Made by a program: the position numbers and the translations under genes. Below are positions 7,920-17,574 of a stretch of 64,000 nucleotides of DNA, one piece after another. Where the stretch lies: NCBI RefSeq assembly GCF_029931775.1, contig NC_079322.1, positions 78,057,326 through 78,121,325 on the forward strand. The letters run 5' to 3'. The DNA comes from Euleptes europaea (taxonomy: Eukaryota; Chordata; Lepidosauria; Squamata; Sphaerodactylidae). Each line of letters begins with the position of its first letter. Position 1 is the first letter of the stretch. The notes beneath the pieces are model-generated. The model saw only the letters and a list, made by a program, of their open reading frames with translations. It made no database searches and was not told the origin of the DNA.

Positions 7920-10900
7920 GTGAGTTGGGGCCGGAATGCAGGGTGGATGCGAACCTACAGGTTGCTCCTCTGTGGCTGAGAGAGAGGTGGGGCACATCTC
8001 AGGCGTCAGGATGGGAGATGGGCACTGCCTCATCCATGTGTATGCTATTGCAGGGAGCAACAAGGTGTGTGTGTGTGTGGGCGGGGGTGTGTGTGCAGGA
8101 ATTCCTGTCTTGCGGGGGGGGGGGGTGTTGAAAGCACTCCTGTGCTGCAAATCATGCATGCTGTGCATACACCTGGGCAGAAGTGGCCAACTAGCACCTG
8201 TGGTCTTGGATCTGTAAACACCCATCGTGATGTCTGTGGGGACCTCGGTTCAGTGGCATCTCCGAGATGCAGGGGGACAGGTGTTTGCTAGGGGAAGAAG
8301 AAGGAGGAGTTGGGTTTTATATGCCGACTTTCCCTACCACTTAAGGAAGAATCAAACCGGCTTACAATCACCTTCCCTTCCCCTCCCCACAACAGACACC
8401 CTGTGAGGTAGGTGAGGCTGAGAGAGTGTGACTAGCCCAAGGTCACCCAGCTGGCTTCGTGCGGAGGAGTGGGGAAACAAATCCAATCCACCAGATTAGC
8501 GTCTGCCGCTCATGTGGAGGAGTGGGGAGTCAAACCCGGTTCTCCATATTCCTGGAACAAATATGCAGCACATAAAATGTGGGAAATATGGCTCTGATCT
8601 TTGCGTTCCTGCATGAGCTGTTAATAGGGTTGCCAACGTCGGGGTGGGGTGGAGATCTTGAATTACAACTGATCTCGACTAGAGAGAACAGTGACCGTAG
8701 GGGTAAAAAGCAACAGGAGGATGAACTCTATGGCCATTTATGCATGGGAAGTTTTGTTTTGGATTTGCCACTCTCTTTATGCACATTTTCCCCATCTGAA
8801 TTCTCAAAACTCTGCAAGGGGGCTTATTTTTGAGTTTTGAGAATTCAGATGGGGAAAATATGCATCTAGAGAGCGGCAAATCCAAGGCAAAACCTCCTGT
8901 GAGTTTTCACCCTATGCCATTTTACCTGGCTGAGGTCCTTCCCATTCTTAAGCCCCAACCTCTCCATGCTGCACCCCCAAATCTTCAGGAATATCTCAAT
9001 CTGGAGTTGGCAACCCTAGTCATTAGCGGAGGTGGCGAAAGGGACCGGAGAAGAGACGAGCTGGAATTGAGCTTCCCTTCTGGCTCTGGTTTTGCTCCTC
9101 TGCATTGGTAAGAGCTCAAAAGATTTTCAGATTGAGGACTCAGGGCCGGACATGGTATGATGGACAAGGAGCTAGAGAATAAGCATTTATGTATTTGTTT
9201 TAGTAAAGAATATAGTGTGAGTCCAGACTAATAAGAAATGCATTAACTGATCCATCTCTCTTTCTGTCTCTCTCTCATTCGGGGCACAGTCTTCAAGGGG
9301 GGCTTCCGGACTGCAGGCTGCCCCTCCGCCAGATGCCAGCTTTGCCAAAGAAGCCCAGTTGCAGACAGCCACAATCTCCCTGTGGACGGTGGTGGGGGCC
9401 GTCCAGGCCATGGAAAGGACGGTGGAGGCGCACACCCTGCGGCTGTTGAGCCTGGAGCAGAGGTCGGGGACGGCCGAGAAAAGGTTCGCGGCCTGTGAGA
9501 AAGCCTTGGCGGAGCTGGGGAGCCAGCTGGAGAGCCGGTGGGCGGTGCTGGGCACCCTCTTGCAAGAATACGGGCAGCTCCAGAGGAGGCTGGAGAATAT
9601 GGAGACGCTGCTCAAGAACTGGAACTTCTGGGTCCTGCGAGTCCCTGGGGGCTCCTCCGGAGAGGCCGCCAAGGTAAGCGGGGCGTGCTAGAATTTGGGC
9701 TGAGTGGCCATGGGGCTTTGTTTGCAACTGCCTCCGCCAAAAGTGCACATGTCTCTCAATAATAAAAGGTTGGGGACCCTTGCAGTGAAGGAGCCAAGAG
9801 GGGAACTTCTATCCTGGATCCCCTGGTCAGTTGCAGGCTGCAAGTCACACAGGTTTGGGGTTACGACCACAAACACAAGCACTCTGGGTAAGCAGAGTTT
9901 CCTGGTTTGTTATGAATTTTTTTGGAACAAACTTGTACTACAGCCATGAGGACATGTTTTGCATAATTTTAGATATTTATATCTCACTTTTCTCCTTGAT
10001 GAGGTCCCAAAGCGGCTTACAGTATCTTTTCACCCCCTTATTTTTATCCTCACAACAACCCTGTGAGGTAGCTTAGGCTGAGAGAGTGGGACTGGCCCAA
10101 GTTTACCCAGTGAGCTTCCATGGCAGAGTGGAGAATCGAACCTGGGTCTCCCAGATCCTAGTCTGACATTCTACACTGGCTTTCCCAGGCTAAGTAGTTT
10201 CCTAAAACACAGGAGGGTTTGGATCAGATTCATGATAGTAGTTTCTAAACAGATTTACACAGAGAGCTTCTAGGGGTCAAAGTCCTCCCTGGAATTCTGT
10301 TTCTCAGCCACGCAAAATGAATATTTCGTGACCTCCTGATTTTCTGCAATCAGGAGAGTCTCCCAACTGGTCGTTGTTCACATGCTGTCATTGGTAGCTG
10401 ACGGTGAGGTTTGTGAACATTTGCAATTTCAGGGCTCGGCCGGCTTGGAGGGAATCTCAAGCCATTTTTCTCATGAGAAATGGGAAAATCTACAGGACTG
10501 GCAGAAGGACCTTTACAAGAACGTGGTCAAGGGAAACTGCGAGTCTCTGATCTCCCTGGGTAAGGAACTGGTCCCCGGCTTCTGGGAGTCTTCCACAGTT
10601 CATATCAGAGGACAGGAAGTTCCCCTCTGCAAAGGCAGAAGAAAGAGAGTTGGTGTTTATATGCCGACTTTCTCTACCACTTAAGGCAGAATCAAACCGG
10701 CTTACAATCCCCTTCCCTTCCCCTCCCCACAACAGACACCCTGTGAGGTAGGTGAGGCTGAGAGAGCTCTAAGAGAGCTGTGACTAGTCCAAAGTCACCC
10801 AGCTGGCTTCATGTGTAGGAGTGGGGAAACGCTGCTCATGTGGAGGAGTGGGGAATCGAACCCTGTTCTCCAGATTAGAGTCCACCACTTCAAACCACTG

Positions 10901-13900
10901 CTCTTAACCTCTATACCACGCAGGTCCAGGCGAGTCACCCAAGTGATTTTCTTTCTTCCCTAATGGGAACCCAAAGCATCTTACTTGCATCTCCTCCATT
11001 GTATCCTCACAACAATCCTGTGAGTTAGGTTAGGCTGAGAGTGTGTGACTGGCCCAAGGTCACCCATTGAGCTTCCATGGCATGAGTGGGGATTCGAACC
11101 CAAGTCTCTGAGATTGTAGCCTGATACTCTTAACTACTACAACACACTGGCTCTCTCTGACATATAATACCACCTAGATTTTGGCTTGGTTTAACTGCCT
11201 TATTCCCCCAACCAGATTTTGCTGTTTCTAAACTGGAAAGTTTGACCTGCACAGAAGGAGACCCATCTTGCGGTCTAGTCCAGGCAGACTCAGGGGGAGC
11301 CCGAGAGCCCCCAGTTGATACCGGAACAGGTAAGCTCAACTGAAATCAACAAACCTTACCATGAAGCCAGGGAAAGTGAATGATGTTACCATGATGCTGG
11401 CGAGGCTGATGCATTCTCCACTGGGGGGGGGGGTGTTAATTCACGTGGCATTGAAACAGGGCTGCAGAAGAACTGTGCTTTGCACGGGAGGCAGGCCAGC
11501 TGGAACGAGCCACTGTGGAAGGGCAAAACCCATGGGAGTGTGTTTGGGCCTTGGCAGGTCTGGCCCTTGACTGGCAGCTGTCATTTTCTCATGTTCTATA
11601 GCTAAGGTCAGCCCCTGGAATGTGGGCAGGGCCTGTCTACAGTGGAGGCCTCTGCCTTTGCCACCAGTGGTTGTTAATGCCTTTCTATGCTGCAATAAAC
11701 AGAGGATCTTTTCATGGCCTTTTTGGTGGCAGCCCCACAATTATGGAACAACCTCCCCAGGGTGATGCGCCTGGCCCCCTCACTGATTTTTAGCAGGCAG
11801 CCGAAGGTGGTTTTATTCATGACAGCATTTGATTAAAGCAGTCCTAAACTGTGATTATAAGTGTTGGTTTGCACATATTTGTATATGCTCTGTTTTATGT
11901 CTTTTATTTATACTGTAAGCCGCCCAGAACTCTGTAGGGAAGAAAGGTGGCTAATAAACGTTATAAATAAATAAACGGCTTCTGGGCTGTCCAGCACTGA
12001 CCACCGCAGGGGTGTGGCCCACAGGTCAGGAGGCCCTTTCATCATTGGCGTTCCACCACTAGAGGGGAATGCAGGGTGGACCCCTGGCTCCCAGAGAGCG
12101 CAACGGGTCAGCAGCTCTTCACCCCCTTTACCCCCCATGAGTAACCAACTTTCTGTTCAAAGCGGTTCTGTATTTTGTTCACCATCCTCCTGATCACCCT
12201 ACAAATCCTCCGCGACGGTGCTGGGCTCCACAACGCTCACTAGCAACTGACCCCTCTGCTCAGCCAAGTCTGAGGCCTTCCCCCAGTGGAAGAAACTGTG
12301 CCACACGCTCAGGAGAGCGGAAGAAGGTGCCTTCTGCCAGAGGCTGGGAGGAGCTGTGGGGGACGAGGCAGGAGCTCCCCCCAGATGCCTGCTTCAGCCC
12401 GGCGGGTAGTGTCCAAAATGCACCAAATGCACAGTTTCTTCCACGAGCCCATAGAAAAGGCCTCCTTTCCCTCTCCCCACAACAGAACTGCCTGCTGCGA
12501 GAACAGAGGTGATCTCTTGGGTTAAACGAGAGGAGGACTCGTGCGGAAGGGAGCCGGGGAAAGGACGTGGCGGAGGCAGCCGCAACTGTGAGTATTTGGG
12601 AAGGACCCTCCTTCCTCCCCCGCTTCGCTCACGTGGGTGAGGTTTTTCCCCTCATCTTGCAACTTGCCTTGGCAGCCTTCACTGCACTCCCCCTCCCAGG
12701 TCTTTCCTTCCCTCCCAACCTAATCTACCGCACAGGGTTGTTGTGATGGTCAGATGGAGATGGGGGAAACGACTTGTGTTTCCTGAGCTTCTTGGAGGAA
12801 GGGTGAGTGGGACAAAGAAGAGTTGGTTTTTATATGCCAACTTTCCCTACCACTTAAGAGAGAATCAAATCGACTTACAATCACCTTCCCTTCCCCTCCC
12901 CACAACAGATACCCGGTGAGGTAGGTGGGGCTGAGAGAGCTATGACTAGCCCAAGGTCATCAAGCTGGCTTTGCGTGTAGGAGTGGGGAAACCAACCCAG
13001 TTCACCAGACTTGCCTCCTCCGCTCATGTGGAGGAGTGGGGAATCAAACCTGGTTCTCCAGATCAGAGCCCACTGCTCCAAACCACCGTTCTTAACCACT
13101 ACACCACACTGGCTCTCAAAGTCCCTTTAAATAAATAAATAATGCATTTCCCCTGCACACCCCTACCTTGCATAGGTGGTCCCATTGTGTAAGTTTCATT
13201 CTCCATGGGGTGCCCAACCATTTTGCCACTACCCAGGGTGACCTGGGCATCAGCTGCTTCTTCCACTCACCTTCAGGGTTGCTGGTCTGTGCTGCCTCTC
13301 AGGTTCATCCCCTTCCAAATTCATCCAGCTGCAACTGTCAAGCTTTTGGGGCAGGGATTCTGCCTCTCACGCACCATGCAGTACCCAACCTGTCCTTGGC
13401 ACAAAGCCGAAGGTCACATCCTCTCCCCTTGGTGTACCTGAATCCAGGGCGGTTGTTCTTTCTAATGCAAGGACTATTCCAGAGGCAGGCTCTGTCCTTG
13501 GTCTTTCTGTGCGTTATGGCTTTTTTTTTTTTTTTGCATGCACAACATACAGTGAAAGAAATGGAAATTCCAATGCTTTTCTCCTCTCCTAGACTACACT
13601 GTTTCTAAATTGGACAGTTTACCAAGCGATGGGGAAGGGGTCCCATCCCGCAGGCCTTTCCAGACAGACTTGGAACCAGAAACTGACACCATCTCTGTTG
13701 CACAGAAAGCAGGTGAGCCGCGGATCCAGTTGGGAAATCTTCATATAGATCAGACCGTTGGTGGACACGACCTGGAGAATTGTGTGCAGTTCTGGAGGCC
13801 CCACTTCAAAAAGGATGTGGACAGAATCATAGAATTGGAAGGTACCACCAGGATCATCTAGTCCAGCCCCCTACACAATGCAGGAAATTCACAACTACCT

Positions 13901-16900
13901 TCCCCCACACCCCCAATGATCCTTATTCCATGCCCAGAAGATGGCCATGATGCCCTCCCTCTCATGACCTGCCTAAGGTCATAGAATCAGCATTGCTGAC
14001 GGATGGTAATCTAGCCTCTGCAGTCTAACATCCTGTTTGTGACAGCAGCCCCAAGGAGCCATGCATGTAGGGAAGGGGCTCCAGGTCCCGATCCATGTAG
14101 GATAAACTGGCTTGGTCAAACAAGTGTAGGGTGGCTGTTGGCCTCAGGCGGGGCTGTGGCTCAGTGATAGAACATCTGCTTGGCATGCAGAAGGTCCCAG
14201 GTTCAATCGCCGGCATCTCCAGTTAAAGGGACTAGGCGAGTAGGTGATGTGAAAGACCTCTGCCTGAGACCCTGGAGAGCCTCTGCCAGTCTGAGTAGAC
14301 AATACTGACTTTGATGGACCAAGTGTCTGATTCAGTAGAAGGCAGCTTCATGTGTTCATGTGGGGGTCCCTTTTCTAGGGCTATATCCTGTAATCCACCT
14401 TGACCTCAGCACAAATGGCAGACTAAAAGTAAATATATAAGGTGTAGCATCCAGAAACAGTTCCTGCTGTTCCACTTGTGGCTGTGCTCCTGGACTCGGG
14501 TTCCCCACAGCAGCTTCCAGCTACAATATTTGAATTTAAGGGGCAGACAATCGGTTTTCACGTTCTCCCACATTAGCAGAATATCGGCACTCTTTTACTT
14601 TCCAAACAGATTCTTCTGGTTCAAGAACAGATTCGATTCCCTGGATCAAGCGAGAGGAGGAGCCCAGCGGAAAAGAGGGTGGAGATGGTCATCAAAACTC
14701 TTGTGAGTAAAAAACTGAAACTGCTGTAGGAGCCGATTAAAGTGGTTTCAGAATTACTTCATTAAAGAACAAACAAGCACATTTTCGGGGAATTGGTGAC
14801 TTGTCAGTGGGACACTCTGCAGCATTGTTTCAGAAACCGGCCCTAGGAGAAGGCAGCTGCAAACCAACCTGCGTTTGCACTCCACCGCTCTCAGTTCTTA
14901 AAAACTACAATTTGATTCTAATCGGAAGAGGGGATAATCCAGCCATCTGTGCTCTCAAGGCAGTTTCCCTGCATAACTCTCCAATCCTGCATCCCTGTCT
15001 GACCCCATTCGGAAGAGCCCTGCTGGATCACACCAGTGAGGGTCCATCTAGTCCAGCATCCCAACTCACACAGGGGCCAACTGGTTCCTCTAGAGGGCCA
15101 AGAAATAGGTCATAGAGGTCAAGGCCCTCCCCTGCTGCCTCCAAGCGCTGGAATTTCAGAGGTTTTCTGCCTCTACATGGAGGCTCCTTTCAGTCACCAT
15201 GGCTAGTCACCATTGATGGACCTCTTCCCCCACGAATCTATCGAACCCCCATTTAAAGCCACCTAGGCTGGTGGCCATCTCTGCTGGCAGTGAATTCCAC
15301 AATTTAACTACTTCTTGAGCAAAGTAGTATTTCCTTTTGTCTGCCCTGTACCTATTTGTCAACTATTTCATTTGGTGACCCAAGTTCTAGTATTATAGGA
15401 GAGGGAGAAAAAGCTTCCTCCACCCTGTGCATAATTTTATAAACCTCTATCATGTCCCCCCTTAGGCATCTCTTTTCTAAATGGAAAAGCCTCAGACTCT
15501 CCAGCCTTTCTGTCTTGGTTGCCCTCTTCTGCACTTTTTCCAGCTCTGCAGTGTCCCTTGAGATCCTGCATCCAGAGCTGCATTTGTGTGGTTTTTTTGC
15601 CATCAAGTCACAGTTGACTTATGGTGACCCTGTAGGGTTGTCAAGAGACATTCAGAGAGGGTTTGCCATTGCCTGCTTCTGTGCAACAACCCTGGACTTC
15701 CTCGGTGGTCTCCCACCCAAGAACTATCTATGGCCGACCCTGCTTAGCAGCCTTGATCGGGCTAGCCAGAACTATCCTGGTCAGGACATCTGTGGAACAG
15801 AGAGAAGCAATTTCACACACTCCTCTTCCTCCTTGCCGCAGCCTCTCAACCTACACAGCTGTGATCTTTCCAAAGCACCTAATAGGCACGCTCCTCTAAT
15901 CCTGAAGAGAACAGGGATGCATCATGACTAATAGCCATGAATAGCCCTCTCCTCCATGAACATGTCCACTCTCCTGTTACAGCCTTCCAAGTTGGCAGCC
16001 ATCACCACATCCTGGGGCAGGCAATTCCACAATTTGACAATGCGTTGTGTGAATACATACTTCCTCTTAATCTGTTTTGAATCTCTCACCCTCCAGCTTC
16101 AGCAGATGACCCCGCGTTCTAGTATTATGGGAGAGGGAGGGAATTAAAAGGGTGACTTCCTTGGCCCTCAAGATTTGGTGCCGCTAGACCTTTCTGCACC
16201 CCCTCAGTAATGGCCCGTCTTTTTCCTCCTCTTCTTCCCACTTGTAGCCAATGGCAGGTACCTGCTACCTATTGAGGACCACCAACGAGAAGACCCAGCC
16301 AACCCGCCCCTCCTGCTGTTCTTCCCGGGTGGTTCGGTGGCCCCCATTTGCAACGGCACCATCGGCGAGAGCCAGCCCCTCTCCACCCTTCACAGCACCT
16401 GCGCCGGGAGCAGAGCCGGCGGGAACAACCCCTGCTCTCCCACCACAGCTGTCGAAAGGGCGATGGACCGGCCCCACGCCTGCTTGGAGTGCGGGAAGAC
16501 CTTCAGCCTCCTGCTCAGCCTGCAGGTCCACCAGATGAACCACCAGAAGAAGAAGCGCTATGAGTGCCCCTACTGCGGGTTCGCCTTTGGCTGCCCCTCG
16601 GAGCTTGTCCGCCACGAGATGATCCACACCAAAGAGAGGCCCTACAAATGCCCCGTCTGCGGGAAGGGCTTTGTGCGGAAACAGCACCTCATCCCCCACC
16701 TGCGGCTCCACACAGGCGAGAGGCCGTACCACTGCACGGAGTGCGGGAAGGACTTCATCTGCAAGCACCACCTCCTGGAGCACCAGCGCACCCACACGGG
16801 GGAGCGGCCCTACGCCTGCGCCGAGTGCGGGAAGACCTTCCGGCGGAAGAAGTCGCTGAAGGACCACTTGCGCGTACACAGCCCGGAGCAGGGGCGGACG

Positions 16901-16969
16901 GACTCGGCCCAGGGCCTCCCAGACGAGCCCCAGAACATCATGGAACTTAGAGCCGAAAGCGCTCGGTAG
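7893..16969 (+). CDS. DUF3669 / variant-KRAB C2H2 zinc-finger protein (ZNF282/ZNF777/ZNF212-like), whole gene
   Basis: Eight coding exons (7893-7919, 9290-9673, 10433-10559, 11216-11329, 12486-12587, 13593-13712, 14610-14702, 16248-16969) all have GT-AG sites and compatible phases. They total 1689 nt, a 562-residue protein plus stop. Order: short N-terminus; DUF3669 coiled-coil domain (about residues 25-135); KRAB-A-like box (138-180); two linker pairs, each an 'AVSK/TVSK' exon and a 'W-[VI]-K-R-E-E' exon (180-322); Pro/Ser-rich spacer; five C2H2 fingers (399-535). Relatives are nuclear DNA-binding regulators. The KRAB lacks the 'DV' and 'MLE' residues needed for TRIM28 binding, as in its human relatives. 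The human family is largely clustered on 7q36, whereas MAP4 is on 3p21, so one-to-one orthology is not claimed. The gene is convergent with MAP4. Confidence 0.88.
8066..8097 (+). repeat. (GT)n-rich microsatellite
   Basis: Interrupted GT/TG repeats within intron 1 of the zinc-finger gene, followed by a G run at 8116-8126. Confidence 0.7.
8287..8545 (-). repeat. CORE/MIR-like SINE, 5'-truncated
   Basis: On the plus strand it starts with the SINE tail 'agaagaaggaggagttgg', then 'cttaaggaagaatcaaaccgg', 'caccctgtgaggtaggtg' and 'cccaaggtcacccagctgg'. It ends in 'aaacccggttctcca', before the tRNA-like head would be reached. Confidence 0.75.
8626..9017. mobile_element. MITE-like element with AGGGTTGCCAAC terminal inverted repeats, with a nested palindromic MITE
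   Basis: The 12-bp ends 'agggttgccaac' (8626-8637) and 'gttggcaaccct' (9006-9017) are exact inverted repeats flanked by TA-rich bases. The interior resembles 2935-3165. It is interrupted by a second element whose arms (about 8749-8812 and 8832-8895) form a long palindrome around a roughly 20-bp loop. The outer family is a non-autonomous DNA transposon of unassigned superfamily. Confidence 0.6.
8749..8895. mobile_element. Palindromic MITE nested in the repeat at 8626-9017
   Basis: Left arm 'ggatttgccactct...ccccatctgaattctc' and right arm 'gaattcagatgggg...agcggcaaatcc' are inverted copies of about 60 bp with few mismatches. Such a foldback is typical of a MITE. The superfamily is not identifiable. 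Confidence 0.6.
9290..9673 (+). CDS. Zinc-finger gene exon 2: DUF3669 domain
   Basis: Acceptor 'ggggcacag|TCTTCA' and donor 'GCCAAG|GTAAGC'; 384 nt, phase 0 to 0 (128 codons). The peptide contains the DUF3669 signatures [60 protein letters not shown] and [18 protein letters not shown]. These closely match the N-terminal coiled coil of ZNF282, ZNF777, ZNF212 and ZNF398. The domain is a predicted oligomerisation helix. The exon is intact and of normal family length. Confidence 0.9.
9674..9964 (+). other. Intron 2 start, no clear feature
   Basis: Intronic. A short 'aaggttggggaccc' piece near 9768 resembles the end of the hAT-type repeat found at 45610-45976; otherwise nothing recognised. Confidence 0.4.
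9965..10190 (-). repeat. CORE/MIR-like SINE (older subfamily)
   Basis: Reads 'gatatttatatctcac...gtcccaaagcggcttaca', 'ctcacaacaaccctgtgagg', 'gactggcccaagtttaccca' and 'aatcgaacctgggtctccc', the complement of a MIR-like CORE-SINE including its box B ('ggttcgatt'). Confidence 0.75.
10433..10559 (+). CDS. Zinc-finger gene exon 3: degenerate KRAB-A box
   Basis: Acceptor 'gcaatttcag|GGCTCG', donor 'CCCTGG|GTAAGG'; 127 nt, phase 0 to 1. It encodes ...[18 protein letters not shown]..., then [17 protein letters not shown](G/D). KRAB landmarks F-S-x-x-x-W-x-x-L, QK-x-LY and SL are present. The usual 'F-E-D-V' start is replaced by 'LEGIS', and the 'MLENY' end by 'VVKGNC'. This matches the variant KRAB of DUF3669 zinc-finger proteins, which as a group do not recruit TRIM28. 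Loss of the D-V contact residues is directly visible. Confidence 0.88.
10632..10925 (-). repeat. CORE/MIR-like SINE
   Basis: Full-length minus-strand copy: tail 'agaagaaagagagttggtg', 'aatcaaaccggcttacaat', 'ccctgtgaggtaggtgagg' and 'tcgaaccctgttctcc', ending near 'cttaacctctataccacgc', the complement of the tRNA-like box A. Confidence 0.85.
10945..11160 (-). repeat. CORE/MIR-like SINE (older subfamily)
   Basis: Second SINE, directly after the previous one: 'gggaacccaaagcatcttac', 'caatcctgtgagttaggtta', 'gattcgaacccaagtctc', 'ctacaacacactggctct'. Confidence 0.75.
11216..11329 (+). CDS. Zinc-finger gene exon 4: linker exon A1
   Basis: Acceptor 'ccccaaccag|ATTTTG', donor 'GGAACAG|GTAAGC'; 114 nt, phase 1 to 1. 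The product begins (D)[18 protein letters not shown], the 'D-[FY]-A-V-S-K' linker that follows KRAB in DUF3669 zinc-finger proteins. It is paralogous to exon 6 ((Y/D)YTVSKLDSL), so linker exons occur here in duplicated pairs. Confidence 0.82.
11700..11985 (+). repeat. L2-clade LINE 3' end
   Basis: Degenerate ORF2 C-terminus followed by 'tactgtaagccgcccagaac', 'gggaagaaaggtggctaata' and 'ataaataaataaa', the common squamate L2-type 3' end. Confidence 0.65.
12486..12587 (+). CDS. Zinc-finger gene exon 5: linker exon B1
   Basis: Acceptor 'ccccacaacag|AACTGC', donor 'CGCAACT|GTGAGT'; 102 nt, phase 1 to 1. Encodes (E)[19 protein letters not shown]..., then [14 protein letters not shown]. The 'ISWVKREE' core is the hallmark of the second linker exon in this family and is paralogous to exon 7 ([10 protein letters not shown]). 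It contains a possible sumoylation-type V-K-x-E motif (inference). Confidence 0.8.
12815..13117 (-). repeat. CORE/MIR-like SINE
   Basis: Full-length minus-strand copy from 'aagaagagttggtttttata' to 'actacaccacactggctct'. Confidence 0.85.
13593..13712 (+). CDS. Zinc-finger gene exon 6: linker exon A2
   Basis: Acceptor 'tctcctctcctag|ACTACA', donor 'AAAGCAG|GTGAGC'; 120 nt, phase 1 to 1. Encodes (Y/D)[16 protein letters not shown]..., ending ISVAQKA. If it is spliced directly after KRAB exon 3 or exon 4, the junction codon is GAC (Asp), the family's usual 'D-Y-x-V-S-K'. After exon 5 the junction codon is TAC (Tyr). This suggests exon 6 evolved to follow KRAB directly and that exons 4-5 or 6-7 may be alternative. 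Confidence 0.82.
13765..14020 (-). repeat. CR1 fragments: short ORF2 piece then a CR1 3' end
   Basis: Bases 13765-13822 read on the plus strand as [17 protein letters not shown], the CR1 ORF2 segment just before 'LEKVQ'. From 13826 a minus-strand CR1 3' end begins with 'agaatcatagaattggaagg' (the complement of the CR1 terminal octamers) and runs through 'ccatgcccagaagatggcc'. The junction of opposite orientations suggests two insertions or an inversion. Confidence 0.7.
14145..14370 (+). repeat. Ala-tRNA-like SINE
   Basis: The head 'ggggctgtggctcagtgata' and 'caggttcaatcgccgg' resembles a tRNA with boxes A and B. The body 'tgatgtgaaagacctctgcc' and tail 'ggcagcttcatgtgttcatg' are shared by many copies in the window. 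Confidence 0.8.
14610..14702 (+). CDS. Zinc-finger gene exon 7: linker exon B2
   Basis: Acceptor 'ctttccaaacag|ATTCTT', donor 'AACTCTT|GTGAGT'; 93 nt, phase 1 to 1. Encodes (D)[20 protein letters not shown]..., then [10 protein letters not shown]. It is paralogous to exon 5. Confidence 0.82.
14703..15004 (+). other. Intron 7, no recognised feature
   Basis: Unique-looking intronic sequence between exon 7 and a LINE copy. Nothing supported here. Confidence 0.4.
15005..15575 (-). mobile_element. CR1-clade LINE with ORF2 C-terminal piece
   Basis: The minus-strand frame 15352-15606 reads [20 protein letters not shown]..., then [14 protein letters not shown], the CR1-clade ORF2 tail, followed by the 3' UTR out to 'agccctgctggatcacacc' at 15015. 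It shows that the '...gccctgctggatcaga...' 3' ends in the window belong to a CR1-clade LINE. Confidence 0.75.
15585..15790 (-). repeat. 5S-rRNA-derived SINE with BovB-like tail
   Basis: On the plus strand the tail ('catcaagtcacagttgactt') comes first. It is followed by 'tttgccattgcctgcttctg' and the complement of 5S rRNA ('gtctcccacccaag...gccgaccctgcttagc'). It matches the 5S-Sauria-type SINE class. Confidence 0.7.
15868..16150 (-). repeat. CR1-clade LINE 3' region
   Basis: 'cctaataggcacgctcctct', 'catcatgactaatagccatg', 'gttggcagccatcaccacat' and 'cccgcgttctagtattatgg'. Matches copies at 52882 and 57810; lies about 100 bp before the last zinc-finger exon. Confidence 0.7.
16248..16969 (+). 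CDS. Zinc-finger gene exon 8: spacer plus five C2H2 fingers
   Basis: Acceptor 'cccacttgtag|CCAATG' (phase 1); stop TAG at 16967. After about 75 residues of Pro/Ser-rich spacer come five classical fingers, first Cys near 16481: [100 protein letters not shown]. Linkers are QKKKR, TKERP, TGERP, TGERP, so only the last two are canonical. Putative DNA-contact residues (-1,2,3,6) are L-L-S-V, C-S-E-R, R-Q-H-P, C-H-H-E and R-K-S-D. All zinc ligands are intact. Fingers are read continuously in one exon, as usual for this class. Confidence 0.95.
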
Positions 16970-17425
16970 CAGAAAGCTGGCGGCATGCCGTTTCCCCAAA
17001 GAAAGTCACCTTCCTACAGCCGCTTGCTGCTCCAGTATCAGTTGGGGAAAAGGTGGCCGAGAGCAGCAGCTGGAATAAAACCGAGCTTGCATGGCCCCAT
17101 GTATCCTGCTCCTGTGGGGCCCCAGGGAGGGGTTTCTCCCAGCACTAAAGTCCCCTCCCCCCCATGACTAGAAGCCCCATGAAGGGCTCTCCTCACGCCG
17201 CTGCCTCACTCATTTGTACTCGTCTGTCTGGTTCCTGCGTGGTCCCGTTTTCTCTGTCAGGTTGTTCTTCCCGGTTGAGAAAGTCCATTTTAAATGTTTA
17301 GCTGGGTTGGCAGCCCTCCCTTTGCACCTCTGCTGACTGGGTCAGCTCTTGTTTTCACATTTTTGGTCTGGTGCCTTGTGGTTTTAGGTACTTTACGATA
17401 ATAAAGATTGGCAGTGTGCCGTCCT
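16970..17425 (+). other. Zinc-finger gene 3' UTR
   Basis: Non-coding sequence from the stop codon to just past the poly(A) signal at 17400. No repeat recognised. The end is inferred from the signal. Confidence 0.6.
17400..17405 (+). terminator. Poly(A) signal of the zinc-finger gene
   Basis: AATAAA about 430 bp after the stop codon, followed within 25 bp by 'cagtgtgcc' and 'taatgtcgtc', a plausible GU-rich downstream element. Confidence 0.7.
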
Positions 17426-17574
17426 AATGTCGTCAACTGACTATGAGTGTTTCTGGTGGCATCGCCCGTTATATTTGGCGCCTCTTTATTCCCCATCATC
17501 TCTCCAGTGAGATCACAGTGGCTTATGTGGTTCTCTCTTCCTCCCCCCGTCTTGGCCTGCCTTTGCAGAGGGCC

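Noticed and set aside
14145-14215. tRNA-like sequence with boxes A and B
   Set aside because: It is the head of a dispersed SINE with a shared non-tRNA body and tail, repeated many times in the window.
16265-16999. Minus-strand open frame of 244 codons opposite the zinc-finger exon
   Set aside because: Shadow of the C2H2 exon; it has the repetitive Leu/Val-rich pattern typical of antisense zinc-finger sequence.
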